Shown: positions 42,031 through 52,105, counted from the first letter of the stretch. The stretch is 64,000 bases of DNA from Xenophilus aerolatus (GCA_029968055.1 JASCNX010000004.1:248001-312000), one strand, 5' to 3'. Numbers and translations are program-made. Notes: generated by a model not told the origin, from the letters alone.

Positions 42031-42816
42031 TCAGGCGGTCTTTCTGCGGAAGACGAGGCGCTCGGGCGTGGAGGCGTCCGGCGCGAAGGCGTAGCCCTCC
42101 AGGTCGAAGCCCTCGAGCCTGCGCGGCGTGCCGGCCTTGTGCAGCACCGCCCAGCGCGCCATCAGGCCGCGCGCCCGCTTGGCGAAGAAGCTGATGACCT
42201 TGTACTGGCCGTTCTTCCAGTCCTCGAACACGCATTCGACGACGCGGGCCTTGAGCACCTTGCGGTCGACGGCGCGGAAGTACTCCTGCGAGGCGAGGTT
42301 GATCACCACGGGCGAACGGTCGGCGGCGGCACGCTCGTTGAGGTATTCGGCGATGCGCGAGCCCCAGAAGGCGTACAGGTCCTTGCCGTGGCGGTTGGCC
42401 AGCGGCGTGCCCATTTCCAGGCGGTAGGGCTGCAGGCGGTCGAGCGGGCGCAGCACGCCGTACAGCCCGCTGAGGATGACGAGGTGGTCCTGCGCCCAGC
42501 CGAGCTGTGCGGCACCGAGCGACTTCGCGTCGAGGCCGCCGTACACGTCGCCGTCGAAGGCCAGCGCGGCCTGCTTCGCGTTCCTGTCGGTGGACTTGGC
42601 CGACCACGCCGCATAGCGCGCCACGTTGAGCGCCGACAGCTTGTCGGACAGGTGCATCAGCTCGCCCACCTGCTGGGGCGACTTCTCGCGCAGCAGCCGG
42701 ATCAGCTCGACCGACGGGCCGCGCGGTGCCTCGAAGTGCGGCTGCGTGGCCGGGAGGCCGTCGGGCACGGGCGTGTCGTAGTCCAGCGACTTCGCCGGGG
42801 AGAGCAGGAAAAGCAT
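42031..42816 (-). CDS. yaaA: peroxide stress protein YaaA
   Basis: A 261-residue protein of normal YaaA length, starting [16 protein letters not shown]. Conserved parts are [35 protein letters not shown] and [13 protein letters not shown]. In E. coli YaaA lowers free intracellular iron during hydrogen peroxide stress and has been shown to bind DNA. It is divergent from valS, with 137 bases between the two starts, and is followed by an iron-dependent oxygenase gene. Confidence 0.95.
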   Translation of the reverse strand: MLFLLSPAKSLDYDTPVPDGLPATQPHFEAPRGPSVELIRLLREKSPQQVGELMHLSDKLSALNVARYAAWSAKSTDRNAKQAALAFDGDVYGGLDAKSLGAAQLGWAQDHLVILSGLYGVLRPLDRLQPYRLEMGTPLANRHGKDLYAFWGSRIAEYLNERAAADRSPVVINLASQEYFRAVDRKVLKARVVECVFEDWKNGQYKVISFFAKRARGLMARWAVLHKAGTPRRLEGFDLEGYAFAPDASTPERLVFRRKTA

Positions 42817-42870
42817 CGCGGGATTATCTACAGCCCCCCCTGCCGCGGCCGCATGCGCAACCCCCGCCGG

Positions 42871-42876
42871 TAAAAT
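42871..42876 (+). promoter_or_regulatory. candidate -10 box of valS
   Basis: TAAAAT followed by CGTGGGCTT, 78 bases before the valS start. The GC-rich stretch after the box is shared with the rpmB promoter (TAGAATCGCGGGCTT). No good -35 box was found at proper spacing. Confidence 0.4.
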
Positions 42877-42953
42877 CGTGGGCTTCCCTCTCCCCGGCCC
42901 CGGCCGCGCCCCCACGGGCGCCGCCCGCCCCGACCTTGCCCCGATCCCCCGCC

Positions 42954-45842
42954 ATGAGCGACACCCCGAACCAGCCCGGCCTGCAATCCCTCGCCAAGTC
43001 CTTCGAACCCGCCGCCATCGAGGCGCACTGGGGCCCCGAATGGGAGCAGCGCGGCTACGCGCGCGCGGGCTTTCGCGGCACGCAGCAGCCGCAGGAGGGC
43101 GCGCCCTCCTTCGCCATCCAGCTGCCGCCGCCGAACGTGACCGGCACGCTGCACATGGGCCACGCGTTCAACCAGACCATCATGGACAGCCTGACCCGCT
43201 ACCACCGCATGGCGGGCGCGAACACGCTGTGGGTGCCCGGCACCGACCATGCCGGCATCGCGACGCAGATCGTGGTCGAGCGCCAGCTGCAGGCGCAGGG
43301 CATCAGCCGCCACGACATGGGCCCCACGCCGGCCGAGGCGCGCAAGAACTTCGTGGCCAAGGTGTGGGAGTGGAAGGAGCAGTCCGGCAACACCATCACG
43401 CAGCAGATGCGCCGCATGGGCGACACGGTGGACTGGAGTCGCGAGTACTTCACCATGGACGAGAAGCTGTCGAAGGTGGTCACGCAGACCTTCGTGCAGC
43501 TGTACGAGGAAGGCCTCATCTACCGCGGCAAGCGCCTGGGCAACTGGGACCCGGTGCTCAAGACCTCGGTGAGCGACCTAGAGGTCGAGAGCGAGGAGGA
43601 AGAAGGCTCGCTCTGGCACATCGCCTACCCGCTGGAAGACGGCAGCGGCACGCTGGTGGTGGCCACCACGCGGCCGGAGACGATGCTGGGCGACACGGCC
43701 GTGATGGTGCACCCCGAGGACGAGCGCTACGCCCACCTGGTGGGCAGGAACGTGAAGTTGCCGCTGGTCGACAAACTGATTCCGATCATTGCCGACGACT
43801 ACGTCGACAAGGCCTTCGGCACGGGCGTGGTGAAGGTCACGCCCGCCCACGACTACAACGACTACGCGGTCGGCCAGCGCCACAAGCTGCCGATGATCGG
43901 CGTGCTGACGCTCGATGCGACGATCAACGACAACGCGCCCGGGAAGTACCGCGGCATGGACCGCTTCGTGGCGCGCAAGGCCATCGTGGCCGACCTGGAC
44001 GCCCTGGGCCTGCTGGTCGAGGTGAAGAAGCACCGGCTCATGGTGCCGCGCTGCGCGCGCTCGGGCGCGGTGGTCGAGCCGATGCTCACCGACCAGTGGT
44101 ACGTGGCGATGACCAAGCCGGGCCGCAAGGGCGAATCGATCGCGCAGCAGGCCATCGACGCGGTGAAGTCGGGCGAGGTGCGCTTCGTGCCCGAGAACTG
44201 GGTCAACACCTACAACCACTGGATGGAGAACATCCAGGACTGGACCATCTCGCGCCAGCTGTGGTGGGGCCACCAGATCCCGGCCTGGTACGACGAGGAC
44301 GGCAAGGTGTACGTGGCGCACGACGAGGCCGAGGCCCAGGCCAAGGCCCCCGGCAAACAGCTGCGCCGCGACGAGGACGTGCTGGACACCTGGTACTCCT
44401 CGGCGCTGGTGCCCTTTTCCTCCCTGGGCTGGCCGGAGCAGACGCAGGACCTGTCGCTGTACCTGCCCTCGACGGTGCTGGTGACGGGCTACGACATCAT
44501 CTTCTTCTGGGTCGCCCGGATGATCATGATGACGAAGCACTTCACGGGCAAGGTGCCGTTCAGGGACGTGTACATCCACGGCCTGGTGCGCGACGCCCAG
44601 GGCCAGAAGATGAGCAAGTCCGAGGGCAACGTGCTCGACCCGGTCGACCTGATCGACGGCATCGCCCTCGCGCCCCTGCTCGACAAGCGCACCACCGGCC
44701 TGCGCAAGCCCGAGACGGCGCCCAAGGTGCGCAAGCAGACCGAGAAGGAATTTCCCGACGGCATTCCGGCCTACGGGGCCGATGCGCTGCGCTTCACCTT
44801 CGCGGCGCTGGCCTCGCTGGGCCGCAGCATCAACTTCGACTCCAAGCGCTGCGAGGGGTACCGCAACTTCTGCAACAAGCTCTGGAACGCGACCAGCTTC
44901 GTGCTCATGAATTGCGAAGGCTACGACTGCGGACTCAAGGAGCACACCAAGGAAGAGTGCCAACCCGGCGGCCCCTTCCATGGCTACATGCGCTTCAGTC
45001 AGGCCGACCGCTGGATCGCTTCGCAACTGCAGCGCGTAGAGGCGGAAGTCGCCAAAGGCTTCGAGGAGTACCGCCTCGACAACGTCGCCAACGCCATCTA
45101 CCAGTTCGCCTGGAACGACTTCTGCGACTGGTACATCGAGCTGTCGAAGGTGCAGATCCGCAATGGCACCGAGGCCGAACAGCGCGCCACGCGCCGCACG
45201 CTGATCCGCACGCTGGAGACGCTGCTGCGCCTGGCGCACCCCGTCATCCCCTTCATCACCGAAGAGCTGTGGCAGAAGGTGGCCCCGGTCGCCGGCCGGG
45301 CCGGCCCGTCGGTCATGGTGGCGCCCTACCCCGTCGCCCAGCCCGGGAAGATCGACGAAGCGGCCGAGGCGCATGTGGCCAAGCTCAAGTCGCTGGTGGC
45401 CGCCTGCCGCACCCTGCGCGGCGAGATGAACGTGTCGCCCGCCCAGCGGTTGCCGCTCTATGCCCTGGCCGAGACGCCGGCCGAGGCCGAGTTCCTGCGC
45501 GGCGCGGCGCCCGTGCTGCAGGCCCTGGCGAAGTTGAGCGAGCTCAAGGTCTTCGACGACGAGGCGGCCTGGACGGCCGCCGCCCAGGCCGCCCCGGTGG
45601 CCGTGGTGGGTGGCGCGCGGCTGGCGCTGTACGTGGAAATCGACGTGGCGGCCGAGCGCGCGCGCCTGGGCAAGGAAATCGCCCGCATCGAGGGCGAGAT
45701 CGTCAAGGCCAACGGCAAGCTGGGCAACGAAAGCTTCGTCGCCCGGGCGCCGGCGGCCGTGATCGAGCAGGAGCGCCAGCGCCTGGCGGACTTCAGCGCC
45801 ACGCTGGAACGCCTAAAAAGTCAGGTTTTGCGTCTCGGCTGA
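42954..45842 (+). CDS. valS: valyl-tRNA synthetase
   Basis: A 962-residue class I synthetase that charges tRNA-Val. Motifs in order: [15 protein letters not shown] (the HIGH signature reads HMGH), the editing domain with [31 protein letters not shown] (the KMSKS loop), the anticodon-binding domain with [13 protein letters not shown], and a C-terminal coiled-coil arm ([22 protein letters not shown]). The length is normal. The ATG at 42954 gives the usual start MSDTPNQPG. The galU gene follows after 74 bases. Confidence 0.97.
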   Translation: MSDTPNQPGLQSLAKSFEPAAIEAHWGPEWEQRGYARAGFRGTQQPQEGAPSFAIQLPPPNVTGTLHMGHAFNQTIMDSLTRYHRMAGANTLWVPGTDHAGIATQIVVERQLQAQGISRHDMGPTPAEARKNFVAKVWEWKEQSGNTITQQMRRMGDTVDWSREYFTMDEKLSKVVTQTFVQLYEEGLIYRGKRLGNWDPVLKTSVSDLEVESEEEEGSLWHIAYPLEDGSGTLVVATTRPETMLGDTAVMVHPEDERYAHLVGRNVKLPLVDKLIPIIADDYVDKAFGTGVVKVTPAHDYNDYAVGQRHKLPMIGVLTLDATINDNAPGKYRGMDRFVARKAIVADLDALGLLVEVKKHRLMVPRCARSGAVVEPMLTDQWYVAMTKPGRKGESIAQQAIDAVKSGEVRFVPENWVNTYNHWMENIQDWTISRQLWWGHQIPAWYDEDGKVYVAHDEAEAQAKAPGKQLRRDEDVLDTWYSSALVPFSSLGWPEQTQDLSLYLPSTVLVTGYDIIFFWVARMIMMTKHFTGKVPFRDVYIHGLVRDAQGQKMSKSEGNVLDPVDLIDGIALAPLLDKRTTGLRKPETAPKVRKQTEKEFPDGIPAYGADALRFTFAALASLGRSINFDSKRCEGYRNFCNKLWNATSFVLMNCEGYDCGLKEHTKEECQPGGPFHGYMRFSQADRWIASQLQRVEAEVAKGFEEYRLDNVANAIYQFAWNDFCDWYIELSKVQIRNGTEAEQRATRRTLIRTLETLLRLAHPVIPFITEELWQKVAPVAGRAGPSVMVAPYPVAQPGKIDEAAEAHVAKLKSLVAACRTLRGEMNVSPAQRLPLYALAETPAEAEFLRGAAPVLQALAKLSELKVFDDEAAWTAAAQAAPVAVVGGARLALYVEIDVAAERARLGKEIARIEGEIVKANGKLGNESFVARAPAAVIEQERQRLADFSATLERLKSQVLRLG

Positions 45843-45916
45843 CAGCCAGCATTCATGCGGACTGGCTACCATGTTGAAATTGGCAAAGTAAAACCTTTCT
45901 ACTCATTTTCTGACCC

Positions 45917-46804
45917 ATGCCCACTTCGACGCGCATTCGCAAGGCGGTCTTCCCCGTCGCCGGCTTCGGCACCCGCTTCCTGCCGGCCACCAAGGCCCAG
46001 CCCAAGGAAATGCTTCCGGTGGTCGACAAGCCGCTCATCCAGTACGCGGTCGAGGAGGCCTACGCCGCCGGCATCCGCGACATGATCTTCGTCACCGGCC
46101 GCAACAAGCGCGCCATCGAGGACCATTACGACACCGCCTACGAGCTGGAAAGCCAGCTCGAGGCCAGCGGCAAGGATGCCCTGCTGCACATCGCCCGCTC
46201 GGTCGCCCCCGACGACATGACCTGTTCTTACGTACGCCAGCCGCGCATGCTGGGGCTGGGCCATGCCGTGCTGTGCGCGGAGCACCTGGTGGGCGACCAG
46301 CCCTTCGCCGTGCTGCTGGCCGATGACCTGATGGTCGGCCCGCCCGGCGGCGAGGGCGTGCTGGCGCAGATGGTGCGCAACTACAACAACCTGGGCGGTT
46401 CGGTGCTGGCCGTGCAGGAGGTGCCGCTGGAGCAGGTCAAGCGCTACGGCATCGTCGCCGGCGACCCTATGGGCGACGGCATCACCAAGGTGAGCGCGAT
46501 GGTCGAGAAGCCCTCGCCCGAGAAGGCGCCTTCGCGCCTGGGCGTGGCGGGCCGCTACATCCTTACACCCGGCGTGTTCGACGAGATCCGCAACCAGCCC
46601 AAGGGCGCGGGCGGCGAGATCCAGCTCACCGACGGCATCGCCTCGCTGATGAAGAAGGAAAGCGTCTACGCCTATGCCTACAAGGGCATCCGCTACGACT
46701 GCGGCGCCAAGGAAGGCTTCCTGCAGGCCACCGTGGAACTCGCGCTGGCGCACCCCGAAGTGGGCGGCTCCTTCCGCGAGTACCTCAAGACGCTGAAGCT
46801 CTGA
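45917..46804 (+). CDS. galU: UTP-glucose-1-phosphate uridylyltransferase
   Basis: A 295-residue enzyme making UDP-glucose from UTP and glucose-1-phosphate for envelope polysaccharides. The nucleotide-binding loop [19 protein letters not shown] starts near residue 16, with [24 protein letters not shown] and the substrate region [19 protein letters not shown]. Length and motifs are full. The AT-rich 74-base gap before it (TTGAAATTGGCAAAGTAAAA) probably contains its own promoter. It is convergent with the SGNH hydrolase gene, 11 bases apart. Confidence 0.96.
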   Translation: MPTSTRIRKAVFPVAGFGTRFLPATKAQPKEMLPVVDKPLIQYAVEEAYAAGIRDMIFVTGRNKRAIEDHYDTAYELESQLEASGKDALLHIARSVAPDDMTCSYVRQPRMLGLGHAVLCAEHLVGDQPFAVLLADDLMVGPPGGEGVLAQMVRNYNNLGGSVLAVQEVPLEQVKRYGIVAGDPMGDGITKVSAMVEKPSPEKAPSRLGVAGRYILTPGVFDEIRNQPKGAGGEIQLTDGIASLMKKESVYAYAYKGIRYDCGAKEGFLQATVELALAHPEVGGSFREYLKTLKL

Positions 46805-46815
46805 ACGCCCGCGGC

Positions 46816-47922
46816 TCAGCGAAGCTGGGCTTCGACGAAGCGCTGCACCTCGGCGTCCTCGATCGGCCGCACCGGCAGGCCGGCCGAGGCCAGGTGGCCG
46901 CTCATGGCCTGCGCCCATTTCGCGTTGGCGGCCAGGCCCCAATGGTCGTCGCCCGTCAGGCCGTGCGTGGGCTCGTTGCCCACCGACAGGGTGACCGTCA
47001 GCCGGTCGCCGATCTTCAGGTCGCGGTAGGCCGGCTTGCCATCGGCGCCGCGCTGGCCCCAGACCGAGCGGAACCAGGCGCGGTCGTCGAAGAAGCTCGC
47101 ATGGGGCGTGCGCGCCGCCAGTTCGCGCAGGCCGCCGTCGTAACGGTCCAGGCCGCGGTCGATGTTGTCCATGGCCGTGCGGGACTGGAAGCTGCCGAAT
47201 TGCAGCGGGTCGTTGGCCTCGTTGAACACGCCGACCAGCACGATGTGCGTCTGCGGGAAGGCGGCACGGATCATCTCGACCGCACGCGTCACATGCGACA
47301 GGCAGGTGGTCATGACCCTCTGCTGCGCCGGGGCGGCCGGGTCGCGCGACAGCGCATCCAGGAAGCCGGGCTGCGTCATGTTGATCAGGCCGATGCGAAT
47401 GACCACCACGCCCTGGCGCCAGCGCGCCTTGTCGCCCTGCGCCATGCGCTGCAGCAGCGGCTGCACCTGCCGGTGCGGCCCGTCGGTGAGCGCTTCGCAG
47501 CCGGCGCCCGAGGTGGCGACGTTGAAACGGTAGTCCTGCTTGCGGGGAGAGCGCACGCCGGGCAGGTCGGCCAGTTCGCCCAGCGCGGCCACCAGGCGGT
47601 TCTGGCCGTTGATCTCCCAGGGCCCGGGGTCGATCACGCCGGCACGCAGCCGGGCCAGCACCTCCGTCCACTGGAAGGTGCGCGGCCGGTAGGGCCCGCC
47701 GCGGTCGCCGCTGCCGGGCGGGAAGGAGATGCTGTCCTGGTAGGCATGGCTGTCGGAATCGCCGAGCACGGCCAGGGGCACCGGGCCTGCCGGTGCGGCA
47801 GGCGCCTGGGCCAGCGCTGGCGCGGCGCCGACCAGCGCCAGCGCTGCCAGGGCCGCCGTGCGCAGGAGGCGGCGAGCGCCGTGCGGGGCGCTGCGGGCAT
47901 CGTTCTTCGCACCTCGGTCCAT
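46816..47922 (-). CDS. exported SGNH/GDSL-like hydrolase
   Basis: A 368-residue protein with a basic N-terminus and signal peptide ending PALAQA near residue 40. The mature domain opens with VLGDSDSHAYQDS (block I GDS), has VFNEANDPLQFG in the middle and ends with DDHWGLAANAKWA, which offers the Asp and His of block V. Such enzymes are esterases or acetyl-transfer hydrolases acting outside the inner membrane; the substrate is not known. Its ATG shares one base with the tusA stop, so the two are co-transcribed. Confidence 0.78.
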   Translation of the reverse strand: MDRGAKNDARSAPHGARRLLRTAALAALALVGAAPALAQAPAAPAGPVPLAVLGDSDSHAYQDSISFPPGSGDRGGPYRPRTFQWTEVLARLRAGVIDPGPWEINGQNRLVAALGELADLPGVRSPRKQDYRFNVATSGAGCEALTDGPHRQVQPLLQRMAQGDKARWRQGVVVIRIGLINMTQPGFLDALSRDPAAPAQQRVMTTCLSHVTRAVEMIRAAFPQTHIVLVGVFNEANDPLQFGSFQSRTAMDNIDRGLDRYDGGLRELAARTPHASFFDDRAWFRSVWGQRGADGKPAYRDLKIGDRLTVTLSVGNEPTHGLTGDDHWGLAANAKWAQAMSGHLASAGLPVRPIEDAEVQRFVEAQLR

Positions 47923-48170
47923 CAGCGCCTCCTGAGCACGTGGATGAATTCCGCACCCAGCGTCTGCTGCTCGACCAGCGCGTTGCCGGTCTGGCGCGAG
48001 AAGGCCTGGAAGTCGCGCAGGGAGCCCGGGTCGGTCGCGACCACCTTCAGCAGCTGGCCGGTCTGCATCTCGTTGAGCGCCTTCTTCGCCTTGAGGATGG
48101 GCAGCGGGCAGTTCAGCCCGCGCGTGTCGATCTCCCGGTCGATCTGGAGGGGGGTGGGTGCGTCGTCCAT
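47922..48170 (-). CDS. tusA: sulfur carrier protein TusA family
   Basis: An 82-residue protein with the family signature LNCPLPILKAKKAL, where the Cys of the CPxP motif carries persulfide sulfur. In E. coli TusA passes sulfur from IscS towards tRNA thiolation; in other bacteria relatives feed sulfur oxidation or molybdenum cofactor synthesis. The length is normal. It sits 17 bases downstream of the NUDIX gene, in an operon whose upstream neighbour cysM makes cysteine. Confidence 0.92.
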   Translation of the reverse strand: MDDAPTPLQIDREIDTRGLNCPLPILKAKKALNEMQTGQLLKVVATDPGSLRDFQAFSRQTGNALVEQQTLGAEFIHVLRRR

Positions 48171-48187
48171 GCTCGTCCCGGGCGGCC

Positions 48188-48736
48188 TCAGCTCAATCCA
48201 CGCCGGCGCTCTTCGTTCTCCTGCGCCGTGAAGAAGACCGGCTCGTGGCCGCGCGTGCGCAGCCAGTCCGCCAACGCATAGCCCGTGCCGGCAGGCCAGC
48301 ATCGCAGGTCGGGGAGGTCGTACAGGCGGTAGTCCACCAGCTCGGGCGAGAGCTTCACCTCGCCGTCGGCCACCACGTGGTAGGCGATGATGACCTGGTT
48401 CATGCGCTGGAAGTCATAGGCCCCGACGATCTTCAGGGCGCTCACGTCGAGGTTGGTCTCTTCCTTCACCTCGCGGGCCACGCCCTCCTCGGGCGTCTCC
48501 CCCGCTTCCATGAAGCCGGTGATGAGCGCGAACATCTTGCCCGGCCAGGCCGCGTTGCGGGCCAGCAGCACCTGGCCGCGGTACTCGACGATGGCGGCCA
48601 GCACGGGCGTCGGGTTGTTCCAGTGCGTGTGGCCGCACGCCGGGCAGCGCAGGCGCGCCTTCGGGCCGCCGTCCTCCATCATCTCGATCCATTCGAGCGG
48701 CGTGGCGCAGGCGGGGCAGAACTTGGGCAGATTCAT
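48188..48736 (-). CDS. NUDIX hydrolase with N-terminal zinc ribbon
   Basis: A 182-residue hydrolase. The N-terminus has two CPAC pairs (residues about 7-10 and 31-34) forming a zinc ribbon, as in NudC. The Nudix box runs from GFMEAGETPEEGV to REVKEETNLD and has all conserved Gly and Glu residues. It cleaves a nucleoside diphosphate linked to another group, possibly NADH, with Mg. It is shorter than E. coli NudC (257) and lacks its N-terminal domain. It lies between cysM and tusA on the same strand. Confidence 0.9.
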   Translation of the reverse strand: MNLPKFCPACATPLEWIEMMEDGGPKARLRCPACGHTHWNNPTPVLAAIVEYRGQVLLARNAAWPGKMFALITGFMEAGETPEEGVAREVKEETNLDVSALKIVGAYDFQRMNQVIIAYHVVADGEVKLSPELVDYRLYDLPDLRCWPAGTGYALADWLRTRGHEPVFFTAQENEERRRGLS

Positions 48737-48811
48737 CGTGGGCTACTCTCAGGGTCGCGGCCTGCGCGGGCGTGGCGCGCTGCGGGGCTGCGTTCTTCTC
48801 GGACCTCGGGA

Positions 48812-49720
48812 TCAGGCGGGAAACACGCCGGTCGACAGGTAGCGGTCGCCGCGGTCGCACACGACGAAGACGATGGTCGCGTTCTCCACCGTCTTGGCAA
48901 CCTGCAGGGCCACCCACAGCGCGCCGGCGGCCGAGATGCCGCCGAAGATGCCTTCCTCGCGCGCGAGGCGGCGGGCGAGTTCCTCGGCGTCGTCCTGGCT
49001 CACGTAGACCAGCTCGTCCACGCGGCTGGGTTCGTAGATCTTGGGCAGGTACTCCTGCGGCCATTTCCGGATGCCGGGGATGCGCGAGCCCTCGTCGGGC
49101 TGGGCGCCGACGATGCGGACCTCGGGGTTCTTCTCCTTGAGGAACCGGGACACGCCGGTGATGGTGCCCGTGGTCCCCATCGCACTGACGAAATGGGTGA
49201 TGCGCCCGCCGGTCTGCTCCCACAGCTCGGGGCCGGTGGTCTCGTAGTGGATGCGCGGGTTGTCGGGGTTGGCGAACTGGTCGAGCACGCGGCCCTTGCC
49301 CTGGGCGACCATCTGCTCGGCGAGGTCGCGTGCGTATTCCATGCCGCCGCTCTTGGGCGTGAGGATGAGTTCGGCACCGAAGGCCTTCATGGTCTGCGCC
49401 CGCTCGACCGACAGGTCCTCCGGCATGATCAGCACCATGCGGTAGCCCTTGACGGCCGCGGCCATCGCCAGGGCGATGCCGGTGTTGCCCGAGGTGGCCT
49501 CGATCAGCGTGTCGCCGGGGCGGATCTCGCCGCGCTCCTCGGCGCGCCGGATCATCGACAGCGCCGGGCGGTCCTTGACGGACCCCGCCGGGTTGTTGCC
49601 CTCGAGCTTGGCCAGGATCACGTTGCCGCGGGCGCTGTTCTCGGCGGCGTCGATGCGCTGGAGCGCCACCAGCGGCGTGCGGCCGATCGCGTCTTCGATC
49701 GTCGAGTAGGAATGGGTCAT
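48812..49720 (-). CDS. cysM: cysteine synthase B
   Basis: A 302-residue PLP enzyme that makes cysteine from O-acetylserine and sulfide or thiosulfate. The PLP Lys is in NPAGSVKDRPAL near residue 45; SGNTGIALAM binds the substrate, and GTTGTITGVSRFLKE binds the cofactor phosphate. EYLPKIYEPSRVDE marks the CysM rather than the CysK branch. The ATG start gives the usual MTHSYSTIEDAIGRTPLV. It is divergent from the tRNA-Leu gene and heads a run with the NUDIX and tusA genes. Confidence 0.95.
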   Translation of the reverse strand: MTHSYSTIEDAIGRTPLVALQRIDAAENSARGNVILAKLEGNNPAGSVKDRPALSMIRRAEERGEIRPGDTLIEATSGNTGIALAMAAAVKGYRMVLIMPEDLSVERAQTMKAFGAELILTPKSGGMEYARDLAEQMVAQGKGRVLDQFANPDNPRIHYETTGPELWEQTGGRITHFVSAMGTTGTITGVSRFLKEKNPEVRIVGAQPDEGSRIPGIRKWPQEYLPKIYEPSRVDELVYVSQDDAEELARRLAREEGIFGGISAAGALWVALQVAKTVENATIVFVVCDRGDRYLSTGVFPA

Positions 49721-49801
49721 GGGTTCTGTGGTCGTGCCGGCTGCTTTCGCCCGAGGGCGCCGGGCCCCGCCGGAGGGCGGGGTGCAGCCGGGGCACTGTG
49801 C

Positions 49802-49807
49802 CATAAT
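49802..49807 (+). promoter_or_regulatory. candidate -10 box of tRNA-Leu
   Basis: CATAAT followed by TTTGGGCTGT, 23 bases before the tRNA. The GGGCT after the box recalls those of valS and rpmB. No clear -35 box was seen. Confidence 0.4.
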
Positions 49808-49830
49808 TTTGGGCTGTCTTTGCGCTCCGT

Positions 49831-49915
49831 GCCGGAGTGGTGAAATTGGTAGACGCAGGGGACTCAAAATCCCCCGCCGCAAGGCGTGCCGGTTCGATTC
49901 CGGCCTCCGGCACCA
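49831..49915 (+). tRNA. tRNA-Leu (anticodon CAA)
   Basis: An 85-base class II tRNA. The acceptor stem pairs GCCGGAG with CTCCGGC, followed by ACCA, so CCA is encoded. The anticodon stem GGGGA and TCCCC enclose loop CTCAAAA with anticodon CAA at 49865-49867, reading UUG codons. A variable arm follows (CCGCAAGG), and the T arm is GCCGGTTCGATTCCGGC. A strong terminator follows at once, so it is transcribed alone. Confidence 0.96.
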
Positions 49916-49923
49916 AAAAGCTT

Positions 49924-49952
49924 GGCCCGCCTTTGGCGGGCCTTTGCTTTTT
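49924..49952 (+). terminator. intrinsic terminator after tRNA-Leu
   Basis: An 8-bp stem GGCCCGCC with GGCGGGCC around a TTT loop, followed by TTTGCTTTTT. It starts nine bases after the tRNA CCA and is a typical factor-independent terminator. Confidence 0.9.
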
Positions 49953-49966
49953 GGGCCTTCGCGCAC

Positions 49967-50046
49967 GGAATCGAACCGGCACGCCCTTGGCGGTGATGGA
50001 ATCGCCCACGCGACCGCGTGGGCGAGGGTTCGATTCCGGCCTCCTG
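49967..50046. repeat. two tRNA-Leu 3'-end fragments around a perfect hairpin
   Basis: GGTTCGATTCCGGCCTCC from the tRNA T arm recurs at about 50027-50044 in direct orientation, and its complement (from CGGAATCGAACCGGCACGCC) lies at about 49966-49985. The two pieces face each other, so GGAATCGAACC (49967-49977) can pair with 50027-50037. Between them is a perfect 10-bp hairpin, CGCCCACGCG with CGCGTGGGCG (50003-50024). No complete second tRNA can be folded. Confidence 0.75.
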
Positions 50047-50075
50047 CGCTGCGCCCATTTCGACCGCCAATTTGT

Positions 50076-50999
50076 TCAAGTGGCCAGGCCCTGCTGCACG
50101 GTCGGATACCGCAGGCGCACCCCGAGCTCTCGCTTCAGGCGCGTGTTGTCCAGGCGGCGCGACTCGTTCATGAAGCTCAGGCGCTGCGGCGACATGCGGC
50201 GCTGCGCCTCGTCGCGGTCGATGCGCGGCGGGCGCGGCAGGCCGTACAGGTCCGCAGCGAGGTCCATGTAGTCGCCCATCTTCAGGTCGGTGTCGTCGTT
50301 GGCGTGGAACACGCGCTGCGGCCGGCCGCGGAAAAGCGCGGCGATGCAGGCACGCGCCAGATCGTCGGCATGGATGTGGTTGGTGTAGACGTCGTCCTCG
50401 GCACGCAGGACGGGCATGGCCTGCAACAGGCGCTCGCGCGGCGTACCGCCCTCGCGGTCGGGTGCGTAGATGCCCGGGATGCGCAGGATGGTGGCGCGCA
50501 CGCCGGCGCTGCGGCCCAGGTGGCGCACGATCCGTTCGGCATCCACGCGCCGCTGCGCGCGCAGGGTCCCGGGCAGCACGCGGCGCGTCTCGTCGATGCG
50601 CGCGCCGCCGCAGTCGCCGTAGACGCCGGTGGTCGAGCCGTACACCCATGCCCAGGGCGGCGATCGCCGGCGCAACGCATGGGCGAGCGCGAGGGTGCGG
50701 CCGTCGCGCGCCCCTGCCGCCTCGCCGGCCGGCGGCGGCGCCAGGTGCAGCACGCGCGTGGCCAGGCCCGCCAGGCGGCGCAGGCTGGGCGGCACGTCGA
50801 GGTCGCCCGCGAGCGGCACCGCGCCTGCGGCACGCAACTCGGGCGCGCGCGAAGGACTGGACGTCAGCGCCAGCACCTGCATGCGGCCACCCAGCTGCCG
50901 CAGCACGCGCAGGCCGACGTCGCCGCAGCCGACGACGAGCAGCCGCCCGCGCCTGAATCGCGCGGGCAGCGCGCCGAGGGGGTTCGTGTTTGAAGGCAA
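50076..50999 (-). CDS. NAD(P)-binding epimerase/dehydratase (YeeZ-like SDR)
   Basis: A 307-residue extended SDR protein starting at TTG, since no ATG or GTG lies before the cofactor motif. VVGCGDVGLRVLRQL holds the GxGxxG fold; later come YGSTTGVYGDCGGARIDE and RIPGIYAPDREG. These match the YeeZ group, whose reaction is unknown; the usual catalytic YxxxK pair is not apparent. It ends about 30 bases from the tRNA fragments, and its start lies 41 bases from the divergent reductase gene. Confidence 0.82.
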   Translation of the reverse strand: MPSNTNPLGALPARFRRGRLLVVGCGDVGLRVLRQLGGRMQVLALTSSPSRAPELRAAGAVPLAGDLDVPPSLRRLAGLATRVLHLAPPPAGEAAGARDGRTLALAHALRRRSPPWAWVYGSTTGVYGDCGGARIDETRRVLPGTLRAQRRVDAERIVRHLGRSAGVRATILRIPGIYAPDREGGTPRERLLQAMPVLRAEDDVYTNHIHADDLARACIAALFRGRPQRVFHANDDTDLKMGDYMDLAADLYGLPRPPRIDRDEAQRRMSPQRLSFMNESRRLDNTRLKRELGVRLRYPTVQQGLAT

Positions 51000-51040
51000 A
51001 ATCCCGGGTTCCCTGTCGAAGACCGAGCCGAAGAATACCC

Positions 51041-52105
51041 ATGAGCCTTGCCGCGCCCCACGATGCGGGCTTTTCCGTCACCGTCGAACCCAGCGGCCGC
51101 GCCTTCACGGTGAGCGGCGAAGAAACCATTCTCCTGGCCGGCATCCGCCAGGGCATCGGCCTGCCCTACGGTTGCAAGGACGGCGCCTGCGGCTCCTGCA
51201 AGTGCAGGAAGCTGTCGGGCACCGTGACCATGGAGGCGCACCAGAGCAAGGCCCTGTCGGCCGACGAGGAACTGGCGGGCTATATCCTCACCTGCCGCTC
51301 GCATCCCACCAGCGACGTGGTGCTCGAGTCTCGCCAGGTCACCGAGGCCGGCGCCTTCCCCATTCGCAAGATGCCGGCGCGCGTGCTGGCCCTCACCAAG
51401 CAGTCGCACGACGTCATGATGGTGCGCCTGCAGCTGCCGGCGGGCGAGCCGCTGCAGTTCCACGCCGGGCAGTACGTCGAGTTCATCCTGCGCGACGGCG
51501 CGCGCCGCAGCTACTCGATGGCCAACGCGCCCCACACGCTGGCCGAGCCGGGCACGGGCATCGAGCTGCACATCCGCCACATGCCGGGCGGCAAGTTCAC
51601 CGACCACGTGTTCGGCGCCATGAAGGAGAAGGAGATCCTGCGCATCGAAGGGCCCTACGGCAGCTTCTTCCTGCGCGAGGACTCGGACAAGCCGATCGTG
51701 ATGCTCGCTTCGGGCACCGGCTTCGCGCCGATCAAGGCGCTGATCGAGCACATGAAGTTCAAGGCCGTCGACCGGCCCGCCGTGCTGTACTGGGGCGGCC
51801 GCCGGCCCGAGGACCTGTACATGGACGCCTGGCTGCATGAGCGCCTGGCCGAGATGCCCAACCTGCGCTATGTGCCGGTGGTCTCGAACGCGACGCCGGA
51901 AGACAACTGGACCGGCCGCACCGGCTTCGTTCATCGCGCGGTGCTCGAAGACATCGCCGACCTGTCGGGCCACCAGGTGTACGCCTGCGGCGCGCCGATC
52001 GTGGTGGAGTCGGCCCGGCGCGACTACGTGGCCGAGGGCGGCCTGCCCGAGGACGAGTTCTACGCCGATTCGTTCACGACCGAAGCGGACAAGGCGCTGC
52101 CCTGA
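51041..52105 (+). CDS. 2Fe-2S / FAD / NAD reductase (CDP-6-deoxyglucoseen reductase-like)
   Basis: A 354-residue electron-transfer flavoprotein. An N-terminal plant-type ferredoxin domain has GCKDGACGSCKC and a fourth Cys in ILTCRSHP; then an FAD domain with RSYSMANAP and an NAD domain with ASGTGFAPIKA and YACGAPIVV. The order matches the ascD/rfbI group named CDP-6-deoxy-delta-3,4-glucoseen reductase and also the reductases of multi-component oxygenases. With no deoxysugar genes nearby, its partner is unknown; such proteins are common single genes in Burkholderiales. A divergent epimerase gene shares the promoter region. Confidence 0.88.
   Translation: MSLAAPHDAGFSVTVEPSGRAFTVSGEETILLAGIRQGIGLPYGCKDGACGSCKCRKLSGTVTMEAHQSKALSADEELAGYILTCRSHPTSDVVLESRQVTEAGAFPIRKMPARVLALTKQSHDVMMVRLQLPAGEPLQFHAGQYVEFILRDGARRSYSMANAPHTLAEPGTGIELHIRHMPGGKFTDHVFGAMKEKEILRIEGPYGSFFLREDSDKPIVMLASGTGFAPIKALIEHMKFKAVDRPAVLYWGGRRPEDLYMDAWLHERLAEMPNLRYVPVVSNATPEDNWTGRTGFVHRAVLEDIADLSGHQVYACGAPIVVESARRDYVAEGGLPEDEFYADSFTTEADKALP

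Noticed and set aside
50027-50050. A possible second tRNA gene, because of the GGTTCGATTCCGGC T-arm sequence.
   Set aside because: No acceptor, D or anticodon stems can be formed around it; it is a fragment.
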